DNA of 64,000 bases from Anaerolineales bacterium (GCA_019637675.1 JAHBVE010000001.1:865997-929996), one strand, 5' to 3'; counted from the first letter of the stretch, positions 52,197-62,195 are shown. The notes: generated from the letters alone by a model not told the origin. Program-made: numbers and translations.

Positions 52197-52615
52197 GCGG
52201 CAAAACCCTCGAACTCAGCCAGCATATTCCCAACGCTACCCCGCAGCAGGTCTACACCGCGCTGACCACCACAGACGGCCTGGCGCGCTGGTGGTGGCCG
52301 CACATCGCGGACACCACCTACAGCATGGATGCGCGCGTGGGCGGCGCATACGACATCCGCTCCGTCGCGGCCGGCATCGGCGCCCGTGGCGAATTCCTCG
52401 CCCTTGAACCGTTCAGCCGTCTTGGCTTCACCTGGAACTGGATGAACGACGGCATCAGCACCGTCGAAGAGAAAGTAGAGATTACGCTCGAAGCCCAAGA
52501 CGAAGGCACCCTGCTCAGGCTAAGTCACCACCTCGCCCCCGAGGCTGGCGATGGTGATGACCTCCGCCAGGGCTGGAGCGATGTGCTGGCGCGCCTGGCC
52601 GAGTTGTGGAGCTAG
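52193..52615 (+). CDS. AHSA1/SRPBCC domain protein
   Basis: A 140-residue protein of the START-like AHSA1 family, beginning at the ATG that overlaps the exonuclease III stop. The pattern IPNATPQQVYTALTTTDGLARWWW at the start (split at TPQQVYTALT) and TWNWMNDG later fit the family. These proteins bind hydrophobic ligands or act with chaperones; function here is unknown. Confidence 0.8.
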   Translation: MSGKTLELSQHIPNATPQQVYTALTTTDGLARWWWPHIADTTYSMDARVGGAYDIRSVAAGIGARGEFLALEPFSRLGFTWNWMNDGISTVEEKVEITLEAQDEGTLLRLSHHLAPEAGDGDDLRQGWSDVLARLAELWS

Positions 52616-52656
52616 GCCTTAACCCAACGTTAAAGTGATAATGTTCACAATAGGCG

Positions 52657-52662
52657 TATACT
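52657..52662 (+). promoter_or_regulatory. Putative -10 box (TATACT), leaderless type
   Basis: TATACT ends six bases before the ATG at 52669; no Shine-Dalgarno. Confidence 0.4.
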
Positions 52663-52668
52663 GCGGGC

Positions 52669-54012
52669 ATGATCAATACTGAAACAGTTTCATCACCATC
52701 CCCACTACCCACCCCGCCCATGTTGAGCGGCGGGCTGCCTTACATCGGCCACGCCATTGAGTTCTACCGCGATCAGGAATCTTTCTTCCGCCGCGGCTAT
52801 CACAAGCACGGCAAGGTCTTCGGCATTAAGTTGCTCGGCCAGCCCATGGCCATCCTGATCGGCCCCGAAGAGCAGTCGTTCTTCTTCAAGAGCACCGACA
52901 AAGAACTGAGCATGGAGAAGCCGTACCAGTTCCTGGCCGCCATGTTCGGGCGCATCGCCTTCCTGGGCTCACACGAGACCTACAAGCTGCACCGCCCCGT
53001 TTTGCACAGCCTGTTCACCCGCGATCAGATGGCCAAGTACTTGCCCGTCATGAGCCAGGTCGTGAACGAATGGCTCGAGCGCCTGGGCGACAGTGGCGAG
53101 ATCGAGCTGACCGATGAGATGACCCACATCGTCAAAGAAGTGGCCGGGCGCTGCTTCCTGGGCGACGAGGTCCACCGCCGCCTGGAAGCCGAGGGCTTCT
53201 GGGCGCAGTACGATACGCTCAGCGCATCGCTCGACCCGCTGCTCTACAACCTGCCGCTGCCCAAGTTCAAGCGCCGTGACGCCGCCCGCGAGAAGATCCG
53301 CGCCATCCTGCAGCCCCTGATCGAGGAGCGCCGCAAGCAGCCCGTCGATGATGGCTTCCAGTACCTGCTGGAGCAGCCGGATGGCGCCGGCGTGCCGCTG
53401 CCTGACGAGATCATCGCCAACTTCTTCGCCGCCCTCATGTTCGCCGGGCACGAGACCACCGCAGGCCAGGCCGCCTGGTCCATCATTCACCTTGCCAACG
53501 ACGCCCCCCACCGCGCCCGCGTGCAAGACGAAGTACAGAGCGTAGTTGGCGGCTCGGCCGAAATCAACCACGTTCACATGCGCGAGATCAAGCAGATCAC
53601 CGCCGCCGTCCAGGAGACCGGGCGCCTGCGCCCCTCGGCCGAGACGCTTATCCGCGAGGTCAAAGAAGACATCACGCTGGATGGCTACCGCATCCCCGCC
53701 GGTTGGTTCGTGATGACTTCCACCGCGGCCGCCCACTTCATCCCAGAATACTTTGCTGACCCGCACGCCTACGACCCGGCCCGCTTCACCGAGCGCAACG
53801 AAGGCCGCGGCTTCGAGCTGATCACCTTCGGAGGCGGGCTGCACAAGTGCACCGGCATGAACTTTGCCCGCACCGAGATGTCCATCATCATGGCCCTGCT
53901 CTTCCGCAAATACGAGTTGGAGCTGGTGACTCCTTACGAGCAGATCGGCGTCAACCGCGGCGGCTCCAGCAAGCCTACCCCCACTCTCGTACGCTACAAG
54001 CTGCGCAACTGA
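52669..54012 (+). CDS. Cytochrome P450
   Basis: A 447-residue P450. The I-helix oxygen motif is AGHETTAGQ, the ExxR pair is in ETGRLRP, and the heme Cys394 is in FGGGLHKCTG. The overall style resembles the CYP51 and CYP120 clans (lipid or terpenoid substrates) more than soluble bacterial CYP101 types, judged by eye. It has no signal peptide, no membrane helix and no fused reductase, and no ferredoxin partner lies next to it. A strong terminator follows. Confidence 0.93.
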   Translation: MINTETVSSPSPLPTPPMLSGGLPYIGHAIEFYRDQESFFRRGYHKHGKVFGIKLLGQPMAILIGPEEQSFFFKSTDKELSMEKPYQFLAAMFGRIAFLGSHETYKLHRPVLHSLFTRDQMAKYLPVMSQVVNEWLERLGDSGEIELTDEMTHIVKEVAGRCFLGDEVHRRLEAEGFWAQYDTLSASLDPLLYNLPLPKFKRRDAAREKIRAILQPLIEERRKQPVDDGFQYLLEQPDGAGVPLPDEIIANFFAALMFAGHETTAGQAAWSIIHLANDAPHRARVQDEVQSVVGGSAEINHVHMREIKQITAAVQETGRLRPSAETLIREVKEDITLDGYRIPAGWFVMTSTAAAHFIPEYFADPHAYDPARFTERNEGRGFELITFGGGLHKCTGMNFARTEMSIIMALLFRKYELELVTPYEQIGVNRGGSSKPTPTLVRYKLRN

Positions 54013-54027
54013 CCTTAGCCAGACAAA

Positions 54028-54058
54028 CAAAACGGGCTGCCAATGGCAGCCCGTTTTG
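54028..54058. terminator. Bidirectional terminator between P450 and sigma factor genes
   Basis: CAAAACGGGCTGCC pairs perfectly with its complement around AAT (14-bp stem), with A and T runs at the ends. It serves both convergent genes. Confidence 0.88.
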
Positions 54059-54075
54059 CTGTTGCATCGCCAACC

Positions 54076-55305
54076 TTAGTTGACGTAGTCCTTAAGGCGG
54101 GAGCGCACGCGCGGGTCGCGCAGCTTGCGCAAGGCCTGGGCCTCGATCTGGCGCACACGCTCACGCGTCACGCCCAGCTTGCGGCCCACATCGCTCAGGC
54201 TGTGCACCTTGCCGTCGTCCAGGCCAAAGCGCAGGCGCAGAATGCGCGCTTCACGCAGCGGCAGGGTCTCGTCAATGGTGCGAGCCAGGTCCTGCTCCAG
54301 CAAGGTCTGGGCCGTGCTCTCCTCCGGAGAGGGGGCCGTCTCATCTTCAATGAGCTCGCCCAGCACGGAGTCCTCATCGCTGCCGATCGGCGTCTCCAGC
54401 GACTGCGGCTGGTAGCCGGCCGTGGTGATCAGCTCGATCTCGTCAGCGCTTACTTCCAACGCCTCGGCCAGCTCGGCCAGCGTGGCTTCACGCTTCAGCT
54501 CCTGCTTCAGCGTGTTCTTCATGCGCATCATCTTGGCGATCTTGTCGCCCATGTGGGCGGGGATGCGGATAGTGCGCGATTTGTTGGAGATCGCCCGCGT
54601 GATCGCCTGGCGGATCCACCAAGTTGCATAGGTGCTGAACTTGAAGCCGCGGCGGTAGTCAAACTTCTTGGCCGCCCGCATCAGACCGATGTTTCCTTCT
54701 TGAATGAGGTCGATGAGCGGCAGGCCGCGGTTCATGTTCTTCTTGGCGATGCTGATCACCAGACGGCTGTTGGCCACAATGATGTGCTGGCGGGCATCCC
54801 AGCCCACCTGCACCGCCTCTTGCAGCTCAGCCCGCTTGGCGGCGCTCAGACCCTTCTGGGCCAGCTGAGTGCGCGCCTTGTTGCCGCGCTCCATCTTCTT
54901 GGCCAGGTCCACTTCTTCGGCGGCGGTCAGCAGGGGTACGCTGGCAGCCTCGTTGAAGTACAGGCGCACCAGGTCACCGGTCTCGGCTTCGGCCAGCGGG
55001 TCATCGGGCGCATAGATCTTGCTGCGCTCGTTGGCCGGCTCATCATCTTCGATGTCCTCATCCGCGTCCGACATTTCGATGTTGTCCGCGTCCTCATCCT
55101 CCACCAGGGGGATGCCTTCGTTCAGCAAGGCTTCAAAGATCTCTTCCAGATGCTCAGACTGGCGCTGCTCGCCCGGCACAAGTTGCAGCACGTTGTCAAT
55201 GCTTACAAAGCCCTGCTTGCGCCCCAGCCGGATCAAGCGCTCCAGAGCCTCATCTTCACTCAGCGAGATTTCCTCGGTTTCAAATGCTTCGATCGTATTG
55301 CTCAT
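54076..55305 (-). CDS. rpoD: Primary RNA polymerase sigma factor, RpoD/SigA
   Basis: A 409-residue sigma-70 protein. A short region 1.1 is followed by an acidic linker (about residues 70-105), region 1.2, region 2 ([20 protein letters not shown], the -10-binding and melting helix), region 3, and region 4.2 with the helix-turn-helix [18 protein letters not shown] near the C-terminus. Region 2 is of the standard housekeeping type and fits TATAAT-like -10 boxes. A GGAGG Shine-Dalgarno precedes the ATG. Length is typical of compact primary sigma factors. Confidence 0.93.
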   Translation of the reverse strand: MSNTIEAFETEEISLSEDEALERLIRLGRKQGFVSIDNVLQLVPGEQRQSEHLEEIFEALLNEGIPLVEDEDADNIEMSDADEDIEDDEPANERSKIYAPDDPLAEAETGDLVRLYFNEAASVPLLTAAEEVDLAKKMERGNKARTQLAQKGLSAAKRAELQEAVQVGWDARQHIIVANSRLVISIAKKNMNRGLPLIDLIQEGNIGLMRAAKKFDYRRGFKFSTYATWWIRQAITRAISNKSRTIRIPAHMGDKIAKMMRMKNTLKQELKREATLAELAEALEVSADEIELITTAGYQPQSLETPIGSDEDSVLGELIEDETAPSPEESTAQTLLEQDLARTIDETLPLREARILRLRFGLDDGKVHSLSDVGRKLGVTRERVRQIEAQALRKLRDPRVRSRLKDYVN

Positions 55306-55555
55306 TCGATACTATGCCTCCGTATTCTTCAGAGTTGCCATGCCCTTGAAACCTTACACCTGCTAACGTTTTTGGGCTTTAAAGTGACACAAACCCATAG
55401 CCAAAAAGGGCGCACTGCCCACTCACTGAAACTATTCAGTTTTAGGCTACTTGGCGTAAGAAAAGGGCAAAACCACTACGCACATCATTCTGCGGGTGGC
55501 GTATTAATAAAACGTTTGCTTTAGATGAGTGCTAGCTTAGGAAGGAACTGGTGTT

Positions 55556-56554
55556 CTAGCCAGCCTGCTTGGCATACGCGGCAGCCCCCAGCAACGCAGC
55601 CGTGGGCTGCAAGATCAGCTGGACTGGAAAGCGCTCCAGATAATCCTCGTAGCCCGTCTTGCCCAGGAAGAACTTCATAAACCCATAGCGCTCCAGCGCC
55701 GGCACGATCCGCGGCGGGATGCCGCCGCCAACATACACGCCGCCGGTCGCCCCCATGCCCAGCGCCAGGTTGCCGCTGGTGGCCCCCAGGATCTCCACAA
55801 ACAGCTGCAAAGCCATCTGGCAGATCTCGCTGCCGGGGGTCTGCGCCAGCGCATGATTCACGATGATGGCGTTGTTGTCGTCACCCTCAGCAGCCAATTC
55901 GTCGGCCAGCCACTGCGGTTCACTGGCATGCCCGCTGGCTTTGAGGAAGCCATACAGGTTCGGGAAGCCAACCCCGGCGCACACATGCTCTATGGCGATC
56001 TGGCCAAGCAGCGGGCGCAGCCATTGTAGAAGCTCGGTTTGCAAGTCCGTCTCAGGCGCAAAGCTGGCGTGGCCGCCCTCGGTGGCATAGGCGGTATAGC
56101 GCCCGCCAGCCCAAGTGAGGTAACCGATGCCCAGACCCGTCCCCGGTGCGATGACTGCGATGCTGCCGCCCGGCTCCGGTACGCCAGCCTGGAAGGTATG
56201 CAGGTCTGCCGGCTGCAAGAACGGCACCGCGTTGGCCAGCGCCTTCAAGTCATTGATCAGCCAGGCGGATTGCCAGCCAAATTCGGCGCACAACTCGGCG
56301 CCGTCCACTTCCCAATCCAGATTGATCATGCGCACGTGGTTCTCGATCACCGGCCCGGCCACGCCAAAGCAGGCGGTCGAGATCGCCGACGGCTTGCCGG
56401 CCAGGTACTTGCGCACAATGGCGTGTAAGCCGTCATGCTCTGCATTCAGGTAAGACTCAGCGAATTGGGGGCCGCGCTGCAGGTCATCGGCCTCAAAGAG
56501 CGCGATGTTGGTCTTGGTGGCGCCCAGGTCGCCGGCGAGGATGTAGGTGCTCAT
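55556..56554 (-). CDS. glk: Glucokinase (Glk family)
   Basis: A 332-residue glucokinase, starting at the ATG at 56554. The phosphate-binding loop is LAGDLGATKTNIAL; the catalytic Asp lies in WLINDLKALANA; GPVIENHVRMINLDW and IAPGTGLGIGYL follow. It phosphorylates glucose with ATP, giving glucose-6-phosphate, and would use glucose from maltose or trehalose. It belongs to the proteobacterial Glk type rather than the ROK type. A TATAAT nine bases before the ATG suggests a leaderless mRNA. Confidence 0.92.
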   Translation of the reverse strand: MSTYILAGDLGATKTNIALFEADDLQRGPQFAESYLNAEHDGLHAIVRKYLAGKPSAISTACFGVAGPVIENHVRMINLDWEVDGAELCAEFGWQSAWLINDLKALANAVPFLQPADLHTFQAGVPEPGGSIAVIAPGTGLGIGYLTWAGGRYTAYATEGGHASFAPETDLQTELLQWLRPLLGQIAIEHVCAGVGFPNLYGFLKASGHASEPQWLADELAAEGDDNNAIIVNHALAQTPGSEICQMALQLFVEILGATSGNLALGMGATGGVYVGGGIPPRIVPALERYGFMKFFLGKTGYEDYLERFPVQLILQPTAALLGAAAYAKQAG

Positions 56555-56563
56555 AGCGCCGGG

Positions 56564-56569
56564 ATTATA
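56564..56569 (-). promoter_or_regulatory. -10 box (TATAAT), leaderless type
   Basis: Perfect TATAAT on the minus strand ending nine bases before the glk ATG. Confidence 0.5.
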
Positions 56570-56617
56570 ATGCCACGCACAGGGCATTCTCCACAGGCAG
56601 ACGCGAAGAAATCTGTT

Positions 56618-56656
56618 GTTTTTTATCCCGTTTAGCATCTGCGTTCGTCTGTGGAT
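56618..56656 (+). repeat. TCTGTGGATAAC-type intergenic repeat remnant
   Basis: Decayed words (TTTTATCCCGTTTAGC, then CTGCGTTCGTCTGTGG) resemble the repeat at 45078. It ends ten bases before the ATG at 56666. Confidence 0.45.
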
Positions 56657-56665
56657 AACACTCGC

Positions 56666-57043
56666 ATGAACCCAGTCACCCAAGGTCTGCTCAAACAGCT
56701 CAACGATCCACAGCTCACCGCCTTCGCCACGGACTGGGACGCGGTGACCGAGCTTGTGATCGAGATCTACCAGCAAAAGTCACTAACAGTCGAGCAACAA
56801 GCCCGCTTCTTTGAGGCGCAGGAGCGGTTACAAGCCACCTACCCTGCCCTGGCGGCGGAGTTGGATCCGTTCTGGCGCACAGCCCGCATCAAAGGCGAGT
56901 TGGTGGTCGGCGACCCGTTTCTTGCCGTACTCAGCAAGCCTTCGGCCAAAGAGTTCATCGAGAATTGGGATGCGATGCGCACGCTGCCGGCGGCACGCGA
57001 GGCGCTCAACATGCTGCTGATGGCGCGCATCGAGCAGCAATAA
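56666..57043 (+). CDS. Hypothetical helical protein
   Basis: A 125-residue soluble protein, mostly helical, that I do not recognise. The ATG at 56666 is preferred to the GTG at 56651, which lies inside a repeat remnant. There are no cysteines, no membrane segment and no signal peptide. A clear terminator follows directly, so it is a single-gene unit. Confidence 0.65.
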   Translation: MNPVTQGLLKQLNDPQLTAFATDWDAVTELVIEIYQQKSLTVEQQARFFEAQERLQATYPALAAELDPFWRTARIKGELVVGDPFLAVLSKPSAKEFIENWDAMRTLPAAREALNMLLMARIEQQ

Positions 57044-57067
57044 AAAGACGGCCTCTCGGCCGTCTTT
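57044..57067. terminator. Terminator, bidirectional
   Basis: AAAGACGGCC pairs with GGCCGTCTTT around TCTC, with T-rich sequence after it. It lies between the hypothetical gene and the convergent aldehyde dehydrogenase. Confidence 0.85.
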
Positions 57068-57082
57068 CTTTGCTTTCGTGCG

Positions 57083-58603
57083 TTAGTCGCCGAACTTGAT
57101 GCCCTGCGCCAGCGGCAATTCCTTGCCCCAGTTGATCGTGTTCGTCTGGCGGCGCATGTAGGCCCGCCACGAGTCGGAGCCGCTTTCGCGGCCGCCGCCG
57201 GTTTCCTTTTCGCCACCGAAGGCCCCGCCGATCTCGGCGCCCGAGGTGCCGATGTTGACGTTGGCGATGCCACAGTCGCTGCCGCCGGCGGAGAGGAAGC
57301 GCTCGACAGTCTGCATGCTGTCCGTGAAGATGGCGCTGCTCAAGCCCTGCGGCACATCATTGTGGATGCGCAGCGCTTCGTCGACCGTGTCGTAATCCAA
57401 AATGTACAGCACGGGGGCAAAGGTCTCTTCCTTGACCACATCGCCCTGCTTGGGCATGCGCACAATGGTGGGCTCAACATAGTTGCCGGGGCGCTCGATG
57501 CGCTTGCCGCCGGTCAGCACCTGGCCGCCGTCCGCTTGCGCGCGCTGCAGCGCGGCTTCCATCTTCTCCACCGCCACCGGGGTCACCAGCGGGCCCATCA
57601 GGGTGTCAGCTTCCAACGGGTCGCCAATACTCACCTGCGCGTAGGCTTTGACCAGGCGTTGGGTCAGCTCATCGACGATGCTCTTGTGGGCAATGATACG
57701 CCGCGTGCTGGTGCAGCGCTGGCCGGCTGTGCCCACCGCGCCGAACAGAATGCCGCGTACCGCCAGATCCAGGTTGGCGTCCTCGGCCACGATGATGGCA
57801 TTGTTGCCGCCTAGCTCCAGCAGAGTTTTGCCAAAGCGGCCGGCCACCGTTTGATTGACATGCCGGCCCACCTTGGTGGAACCGGTGAACGAGATCAGCG
57901 GCAGACGCGGGTCATTGATCATCAGCTCGCCCACTTCCTGGCCGGTGCCGATCACCAGGCTGAAAATAGCGCTCAGCCCATGGTCAGCCATGACCCGGTT
58001 GCAAATATGCTGGGTGGCGATGGCGGTCAGCGGCGCCAGTTCAGACGGTTTCCAGATCACCGTGTCGCCGCACACGCTGGCCAGCGTAGAGTTCCACGAC
58101 CACACCGCGATCGGGAAATTAAATGCCGTGATGACACCGACCGGGCCGAGCGGATGCCACTGTTCGTACATGCGGTGATTGGGCCGCTCGCTGTGCATGG
58201 TCAGGCCGTACAACTGGCGGCTGAGCCCCAGGGCGAACTCGCAGATGTCGATCATCTCCTGCACTTCGCCCAGGCCCTCGGCGCGGATCTTGCCCATTTC
58301 CAGCGAGACCAGCTCGCCCAGCGGCTCTTTGAGCTCGCGCACCGCCTCGCCCAGGTCACGCACCACCTGGCCGCGCTTGGGTGCGGGCAGATTGCGCCAG
58401 CTCTCGAACGCCTGCTGGGATGCAGCCACTACCTGGTCATAGGAGGCTTTGGTAGCCTGGATCACCTTGGCGATCGGCTCACCCGTGGCCGGGTTGTACG
58501 ACACCAGCTCGGTACCGCTCTTGTCTTCTATCCAGTGGTCCACCCCAAACGAGGCGCCGGGATTGGTGTCTTGAATGTTGAGTTTTTTCAGGAGTGATTT
58601 CAT
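57083..58603 (-). CDS. Aldehyde dehydrogenase, ALDH7 (antiquitin) type
   Basis: A 506-residue NAD-dependent aldehyde dehydrogenase. Catalytic Cys297 is in [12 protein letters not shown] and the general base Glu263 in [10 protein letters not shown]. The C-terminal signature [20 protein letters not shown] is typical of ALDH7, which oxidises alpha-aminoadipic semialdehyde (in equilibrium with piperideine-6-carboxylate) in lysine breakdown. No other lysine catabolic gene is nearby, so the substrate is a family-based inference. Confidence 0.9.
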   Translation of the reverse strand: MKSLLKKLNIQDTNPGASFGVDHWIEDKSGTELVSYNPATGEPIAKVIQATKASYDQVVAASQQAFESWRNLPAPKRGQVVRDLGEAVRELKEPLGELVSLEMGKIRAEGLGEVQEMIDICEFALGLSRQLYGLTMHSERPNHRMYEQWHPLGPVGVITAFNFPIAVWSWNSTLASVCGDTVIWKPSELAPLTAIATQHICNRVMADHGLSAIFSLVIGTGQEVGELMINDPRLPLISFTGSTKVGRHVNQTVAGRFGKTLLELGGNNAIIVAEDANLDLAVRGILFGAVGTAGQRCTSTRRIIAHKSIVDELTQRLVKAYAQVSIGDPLEADTLMGPLVTPVAVEKMEAALQRAQADGGQVLTGGKRIERPGNYVEPTIVRMPKQGDVVKEETFAPVLYILDYDTVDEALRIHNDVPQGLSSAIFTDSMQTVERFLSAGGSDCGIANVNIGTSGAEIGGAFGGEKETGGGRESGSDSWRAYMRRQTNTINWGKELPLAQGIKFGD

Positions 58604-58613
58604 AGGTGAAATT

Positions 58614-58636
58614 TAACCACAGATAAATACAGAAGA
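58614..58636 (-). repeat. Inverted copy of the ACAGATAAA-type repeat
   Basis: TAACCACAGATAAATACAG is the reverse-complement form of the words at 45078. It is between two gene ends. Confidence 0.55.
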
Positions 58637-58640
58637 AAAA

Positions 58641-59558
58641 TCAGATGCTTTTATCATGTTCATGTGCGGACGAATCAACCAAACGATATTCCACCGTGGG
58701 CGTCGTCTTCTCGTCCCCGCAGGAAGCATGTACCGGCACACCCTCCACCCGCTCCACAGTCAGCGTATGCGCGCCATCCGCCCCCTCAAATCGCAGCCGC
58801 CAGCGGGCTTCGCCGGCTGGCTGGCTGTCCAGCAGCCGCAGGCCGCCCTGCTGCAGCCCCAGTTGCTGGCGCAGCAGCAGCTCGGCCGCCTGGGCCGGCT
58901 CTGCCCAGGCGGTGTAGCCGCGGCAGTACTCCGCCGGCACTTCGCCGTCCACAATGCGCTGGACGATGCCTAGCGCATTGCTTGCCCCTAGGCGGCCGTA
59001 CGAACGGCCGCTGGGGAAGGCCAACAAATTGGCCGCAAAGCGATGGCCGCCGTGGTGGCTGCTCTCCCAAACCGTCTGGCCCAGCTGGCCATGCAAAGTG
59101 TTGTAGACCGCGACGCCGTGCAGCACGCAGCAGGCATCCCGCTGCCCGTTGGTGCACACCAGCAAAACCGACTCATCGGTCAGATTGGCGCTGTATTGCT
59201 CTGCCCCAGCCACAATAGACACGAGATCGAGCGCGGGCAATTCTTCATAGCTATCGAGCTCGAACCTATATAGCCTGGGCGCATCCCCCAGCACGGCCGC
59301 GAAGAAGCGCAGCGTGGTCGTGCGGTCTTTTTGTCGGATAAATAGCAAGCGCGCGCCGGGGATCTGCTTCAGCTGCTCATCCACCGCCTGGCGCACGGCC
59401 GGGTCAACGCTGCTCTCTTCCCAGGCCTTATGCCCCCAGCGCGGCGTATATTCCAGCATGAACCAGACCTGCGCCTTGGGCGCAGTGCCAGCCATGGGCT
59501 CATTTGCATTCAGCGATTCGAGGGAACAGGGAATATTGGTGACGGGTGCAATGCTCAT
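58641..59558 (-). CDS. Sucrase/ferredoxin-like family protein (PF06999)
   Basis: A 305-residue protein of the Suc_Fer-like family. The thioredoxin-like C-terminal part holds LVCTNGQRDACC and, after about 20 residues, SSHHGGHRFAANLLAFP. In the fungal relatives Apd1 and Aim32 a 2Fe-2S cluster is bound by two Cys and two His in similar positions, and the same set is available here. Bacterial function is not established; a redox role is likely. It lies 21 bp from ligD on the same strand. Confidence 0.85.
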   Translation of the reverse strand: MSIAPVTNIPCSLESLNANEPMAGTAPKAQVWFMLEYTPRWGHKAWEESSVDPAVRQAVDEQLKQIPGARLLFIRQKDRTTTLRFFAAVLGDAPRLYRFELDSYEELPALDLVSIVAGAEQYSANLTDESVLLVCTNGQRDACCVLHGVAVYNTLHGQLGQTVWESSHHGGHRFAANLLAFPSGRSYGRLGASNALGIVQRIVDGEVPAEYCRGYTAWAEPAQAAELLLRQQLGLQQGGLRLLDSQPAGEARWRLRFEGADGAHTLTVERVEGVPVHASCGDEKTTPTVEYRLVDSSAHEHDKSI

Positions 59559-59579
59559 GCAGGCAATTCTAAAACACGG

Positions 59580-62186
59580 TTAGCTCTTCAGCACCTGCTC
59601 GATCACATCAAAGCCCGGCAGCGGCGCCCGCGCTGCAAAGAAGCCTACCCAGCGGTCGCCGCCATCGGCCAGCCGCTTCATGATGTTGGACACGGTGAAC
59701 TGGTCGGGTCGCAAAGCAGGGTCGTCCAATTCTTCCCAGGCCAGCGGGGCGGCCAGCGGCGCGCCTGGCTTGGCGCGCAATGAATACGGCGCAATCCCCG
59801 TTTGGGCATAGCGGTTACGCAAATAATCCAGGAAGATGCGGCCCTTGCGCTTGTCCTTGCGGATCTGGGTCGTGAACTTGGCGTCCCGCCGTTCCAGCGT
59901 AGTGCACACCGCCTTGGCGAACAGCAACACCGTATCGAAGTTGTGCTGCGGCTCCAGCGGCACCACCACATGCAGGCCGCGGCTTCCAGTGGCCATCACG
60001 AAGGATGGCAAGCCCATCTCGGCCAGCATCGTGCGCATATCCTTGGCGCCGCCCACCACCGCGTCCCAACTATCATCCGTAGACGGGTCCAGATCGAACA
60101 CGATCTTGTCCGGCTGCTCCAGCAGCGGCGCCTGGCTAGTCCAGATATGGATGACGAACGAAGCCAGCTGGGCCAGATACACCAGCGTGGCCGCATTGTT
60201 GATCATGACCTGCAACTGGGTCTCCGCCGCGCTGGCGCTGGTGCGCACTTCGACCAGGCTGACGAATTTGGGGAAGTATTCGGGCGCTTCCTTATGGAAG
60301 AAGCCCTGGGCGCGGATGCCGTCCGGGAAGCGTTGCATACTGATCGGCCGGTTCTGCACATGCGGCAGCATCACCGGGGCGATCTGCTCGTAATAGTCAA
60401 TGACGCGGGCCTTATTGACATCCGGGAACAGCATCTTGCCCGGATTGGTGATCTTGATCTTCTGGCCCTCAACCTCGCGCATCTCGTCCCCTGCAGCCGC
60501 TCGCGGCGGCTCAACGGGCGGCGCGGCCGCCCCGTTGCCCGGCTCCGCCGCCGTCGCCTCGCGCCGCACACTGCTGGCGTCCTTGTCCGTCCGCAGACCC
60601 AAAAAGCGCGGGTGGCGAATCTTGTTGAGCTTGGTCCACTCGCCAAAGCCCACCTGGGCCACCAGCTCCGGCCGCACCCAGCGCACGCCATCCAACGGCA
60701 GCAGATCGTCCGCTAAGAACGGATTCGTATCGCTGGCCAGTGCATCCAGCTTCTTGCGAATATCGCGAATGGCTTCATCGGAATACCCAGTGCCGACCCC
60801 GCCCACGAATTGCAGTTTGTCGCTGCCTTCGGGGTAATACCCAACCAACATCGCGCCAAAGCCGCGCATCCCGCCGGTTGGCAATGTGAACCCGCCTACA
60901 ACGAACTCCTGCTGGCGCACGCACTTCCACTTCAGCCAGCTCTTGGAGCGGCTGCGTTGGTACGGCGCATTGCCATCTTTGGCGATCACACCTTCATGCC
61001 CGCTGGCACAGGCTTCCTTGAACATTTCCAATCCCCCACCCTCTTGGTACTCCATATAGCGCAGCGGGCCTTTGTATTCCACCAGGCCGCGCAATACGTC
61101 CTTGCGCTCCAGCTGGCTCAGACGCGTGGTGTCGTAGCCTTCGTAGTATGTAAGGTCGAACAGGTACATGAAGACCGGAGCTTCTTCGATGAGTTCCCTG
61201 GGCGGCTTTTGCACATGCATACGCTTCTGCATCTGCTCAAAGCTGGCCCGCTGGCCTTCGAACGAGACGATCTCCGCATCGGCCACAAAATCGCCGCGGC
61301 CGTATTCCTTGAGCGCGGCCGCCAACTCCGGATACTGTTCGGTAATGATCAGCTTGTTGCGCGAGAGCATCTGCACCTGGCCGCCCTTGCGATACACGAT
61401 CGCGCGTTGCCCATCCAGCTTGGGCTCATAGATCCAGTTGGCGCGCTCAGTCGGCCGGTCTTCCGGCGAAGCCAGCATCGGCTCCTTCCACCCCGGGAAG
61501 CTATCCTTGGTCAGCTTCTCCAGCGCCTCGGGCTGCAAAACCCGCAGCGCCGGCGGCAACTGGGCACGCGCACCCTCTTCCTCCAGCTCCTCGATGCTCT
61601 TGCCGCTCTTGATCGAGAGCGGCAACTCGCTCACGATGTCGTACTCCGGGTCAGCCAGGGAGTCTTTCATCTTGACCATCAGCCAGTTCTCTTGCTTGCC
61701 CTCATACTTGGTACGCACCAGGGCGAACTCGCCTTTGATCTTCTGGCCCTCGAAGCGCACTTCGATCAGGCCTGCTTCCAGCGACTCCTGCATCGTGAAG
61801 GGTTTGCGCTTGGTGCCGCGAATATTGGTGTAGATGCCCTGGTCCCATAAAATGATGGGGCCGGCGCCGTACTCTCCCTTGGGGATAACACCCTCAAAGT
61901 CGAGATACTCCATCGGGTGGTCTTCGGTGCGCACCGCCAGCCGTTTGACCACTGGGTCATACGACGGCCCTTGCGGCACAGCCCACGACGCCAGCACCCC
62001 GTCGATCTCCAGGCGCACATCGTAGTGCAGCCGCGTGGCGTCATGCTTCTGGATGCAAAAGCGCGCCTGATGCGCGCCAAGACCAGCAGCCTCCGGCACA
62101 CTGCCCGGCAACGGCTCGCTGGTCTTGGCGAAATCGCGCTTGTCGCGATATTCCTGTAAGCTTTTGTTCGGGTCTGCCACGCCCAA
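59580..62186 (-). CDS. ligD: Multifunctional NHEJ DNA ligase LigD
   Basis: An 868-residue fusion with domain order phosphoesterase-ligase-polymerase. The phosphoesterase (about residues 45-190) shows HDATRLHYDVRLE and GEYGAGP. The ligase has nucleophile Lys256 (YEPKLDGQRA) and an OB domain to about 540. The primase/polymerase domain (about 575-865) carries the metal pair in VFDLDPS. LigD trims, fills and seals double-strand breaks held by Ku. The start is a TTG at 62186, or the GTG two codons later. The order is like Pseudomonas LigD, not the Mycobacterium form. Confidence 0.95.
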   Translation of the reverse strand: MGVADPNKSLQEYRDKRDFAKTSEPLPGSVPEAAGLGAHQARFCIQKHDATRLHYDVRLEIDGVLASWAVPQGPSYDPVVKRLAVRTEDHPMEYLDFEGVIPKGEYGAGPIILWDQGIYTNIRGTKRKPFTMQESLEAGLIEVRFEGQKIKGEFALVRTKYEGKQENWLMVKMKDSLADPEYDIVSELPLSIKSGKSIEELEEEGARAQLPPALRVLQPEALEKLTKDSFPGWKEPMLASPEDRPTERANWIYEPKLDGQRAIVYRKGGQVQMLSRNKLIITEQYPELAAALKEYGRGDFVADAEIVSFEGQRASFEQMQKRMHVQKPPRELIEEAPVFMYLFDLTYYEGYDTTRLSQLERKDVLRGLVEYKGPLRYMEYQEGGGLEMFKEACASGHEGVIAKDGNAPYQRSRSKSWLKWKCVRQQEFVVGGFTLPTGGMRGFGAMLVGYYPEGSDKLQFVGGVGTGYSDEAIRDIRKKLDALASDTNPFLADDLLPLDGVRWVRPELVAQVGFGEWTKLNKIRHPRFLGLRTDKDASSVRREATAAEPGNGAAAPPVEPPRAAAGDEMREVEGQKIKITNPGKMLFPDVNKARVIDYYEQIAPVMLPHVQNRPISMQRFPDGIRAQGFFHKEAPEYFPKFVSLVEVRTSASAAETQLQVMINNAATLVYLAQLASFVIHIWTSQAPLLEQPDKIVFDLDPSTDDSWDAVVGGAKDMRTMLAEMGLPSFVMATGSRGLHVVVPLEPQHNFDTVLLFAKAVCTTLERRDAKFTTQIRKDKRKGRIFLDYLRNRYAQTGIAPYSLRAKPGAPLAAPLAWEELDDPALRPDQFTVSNIMKRLADGGDRWVGFFAARAPLPGFDVIEQVLKS

Positions 62187-62195
62187 CCTGCTGCG

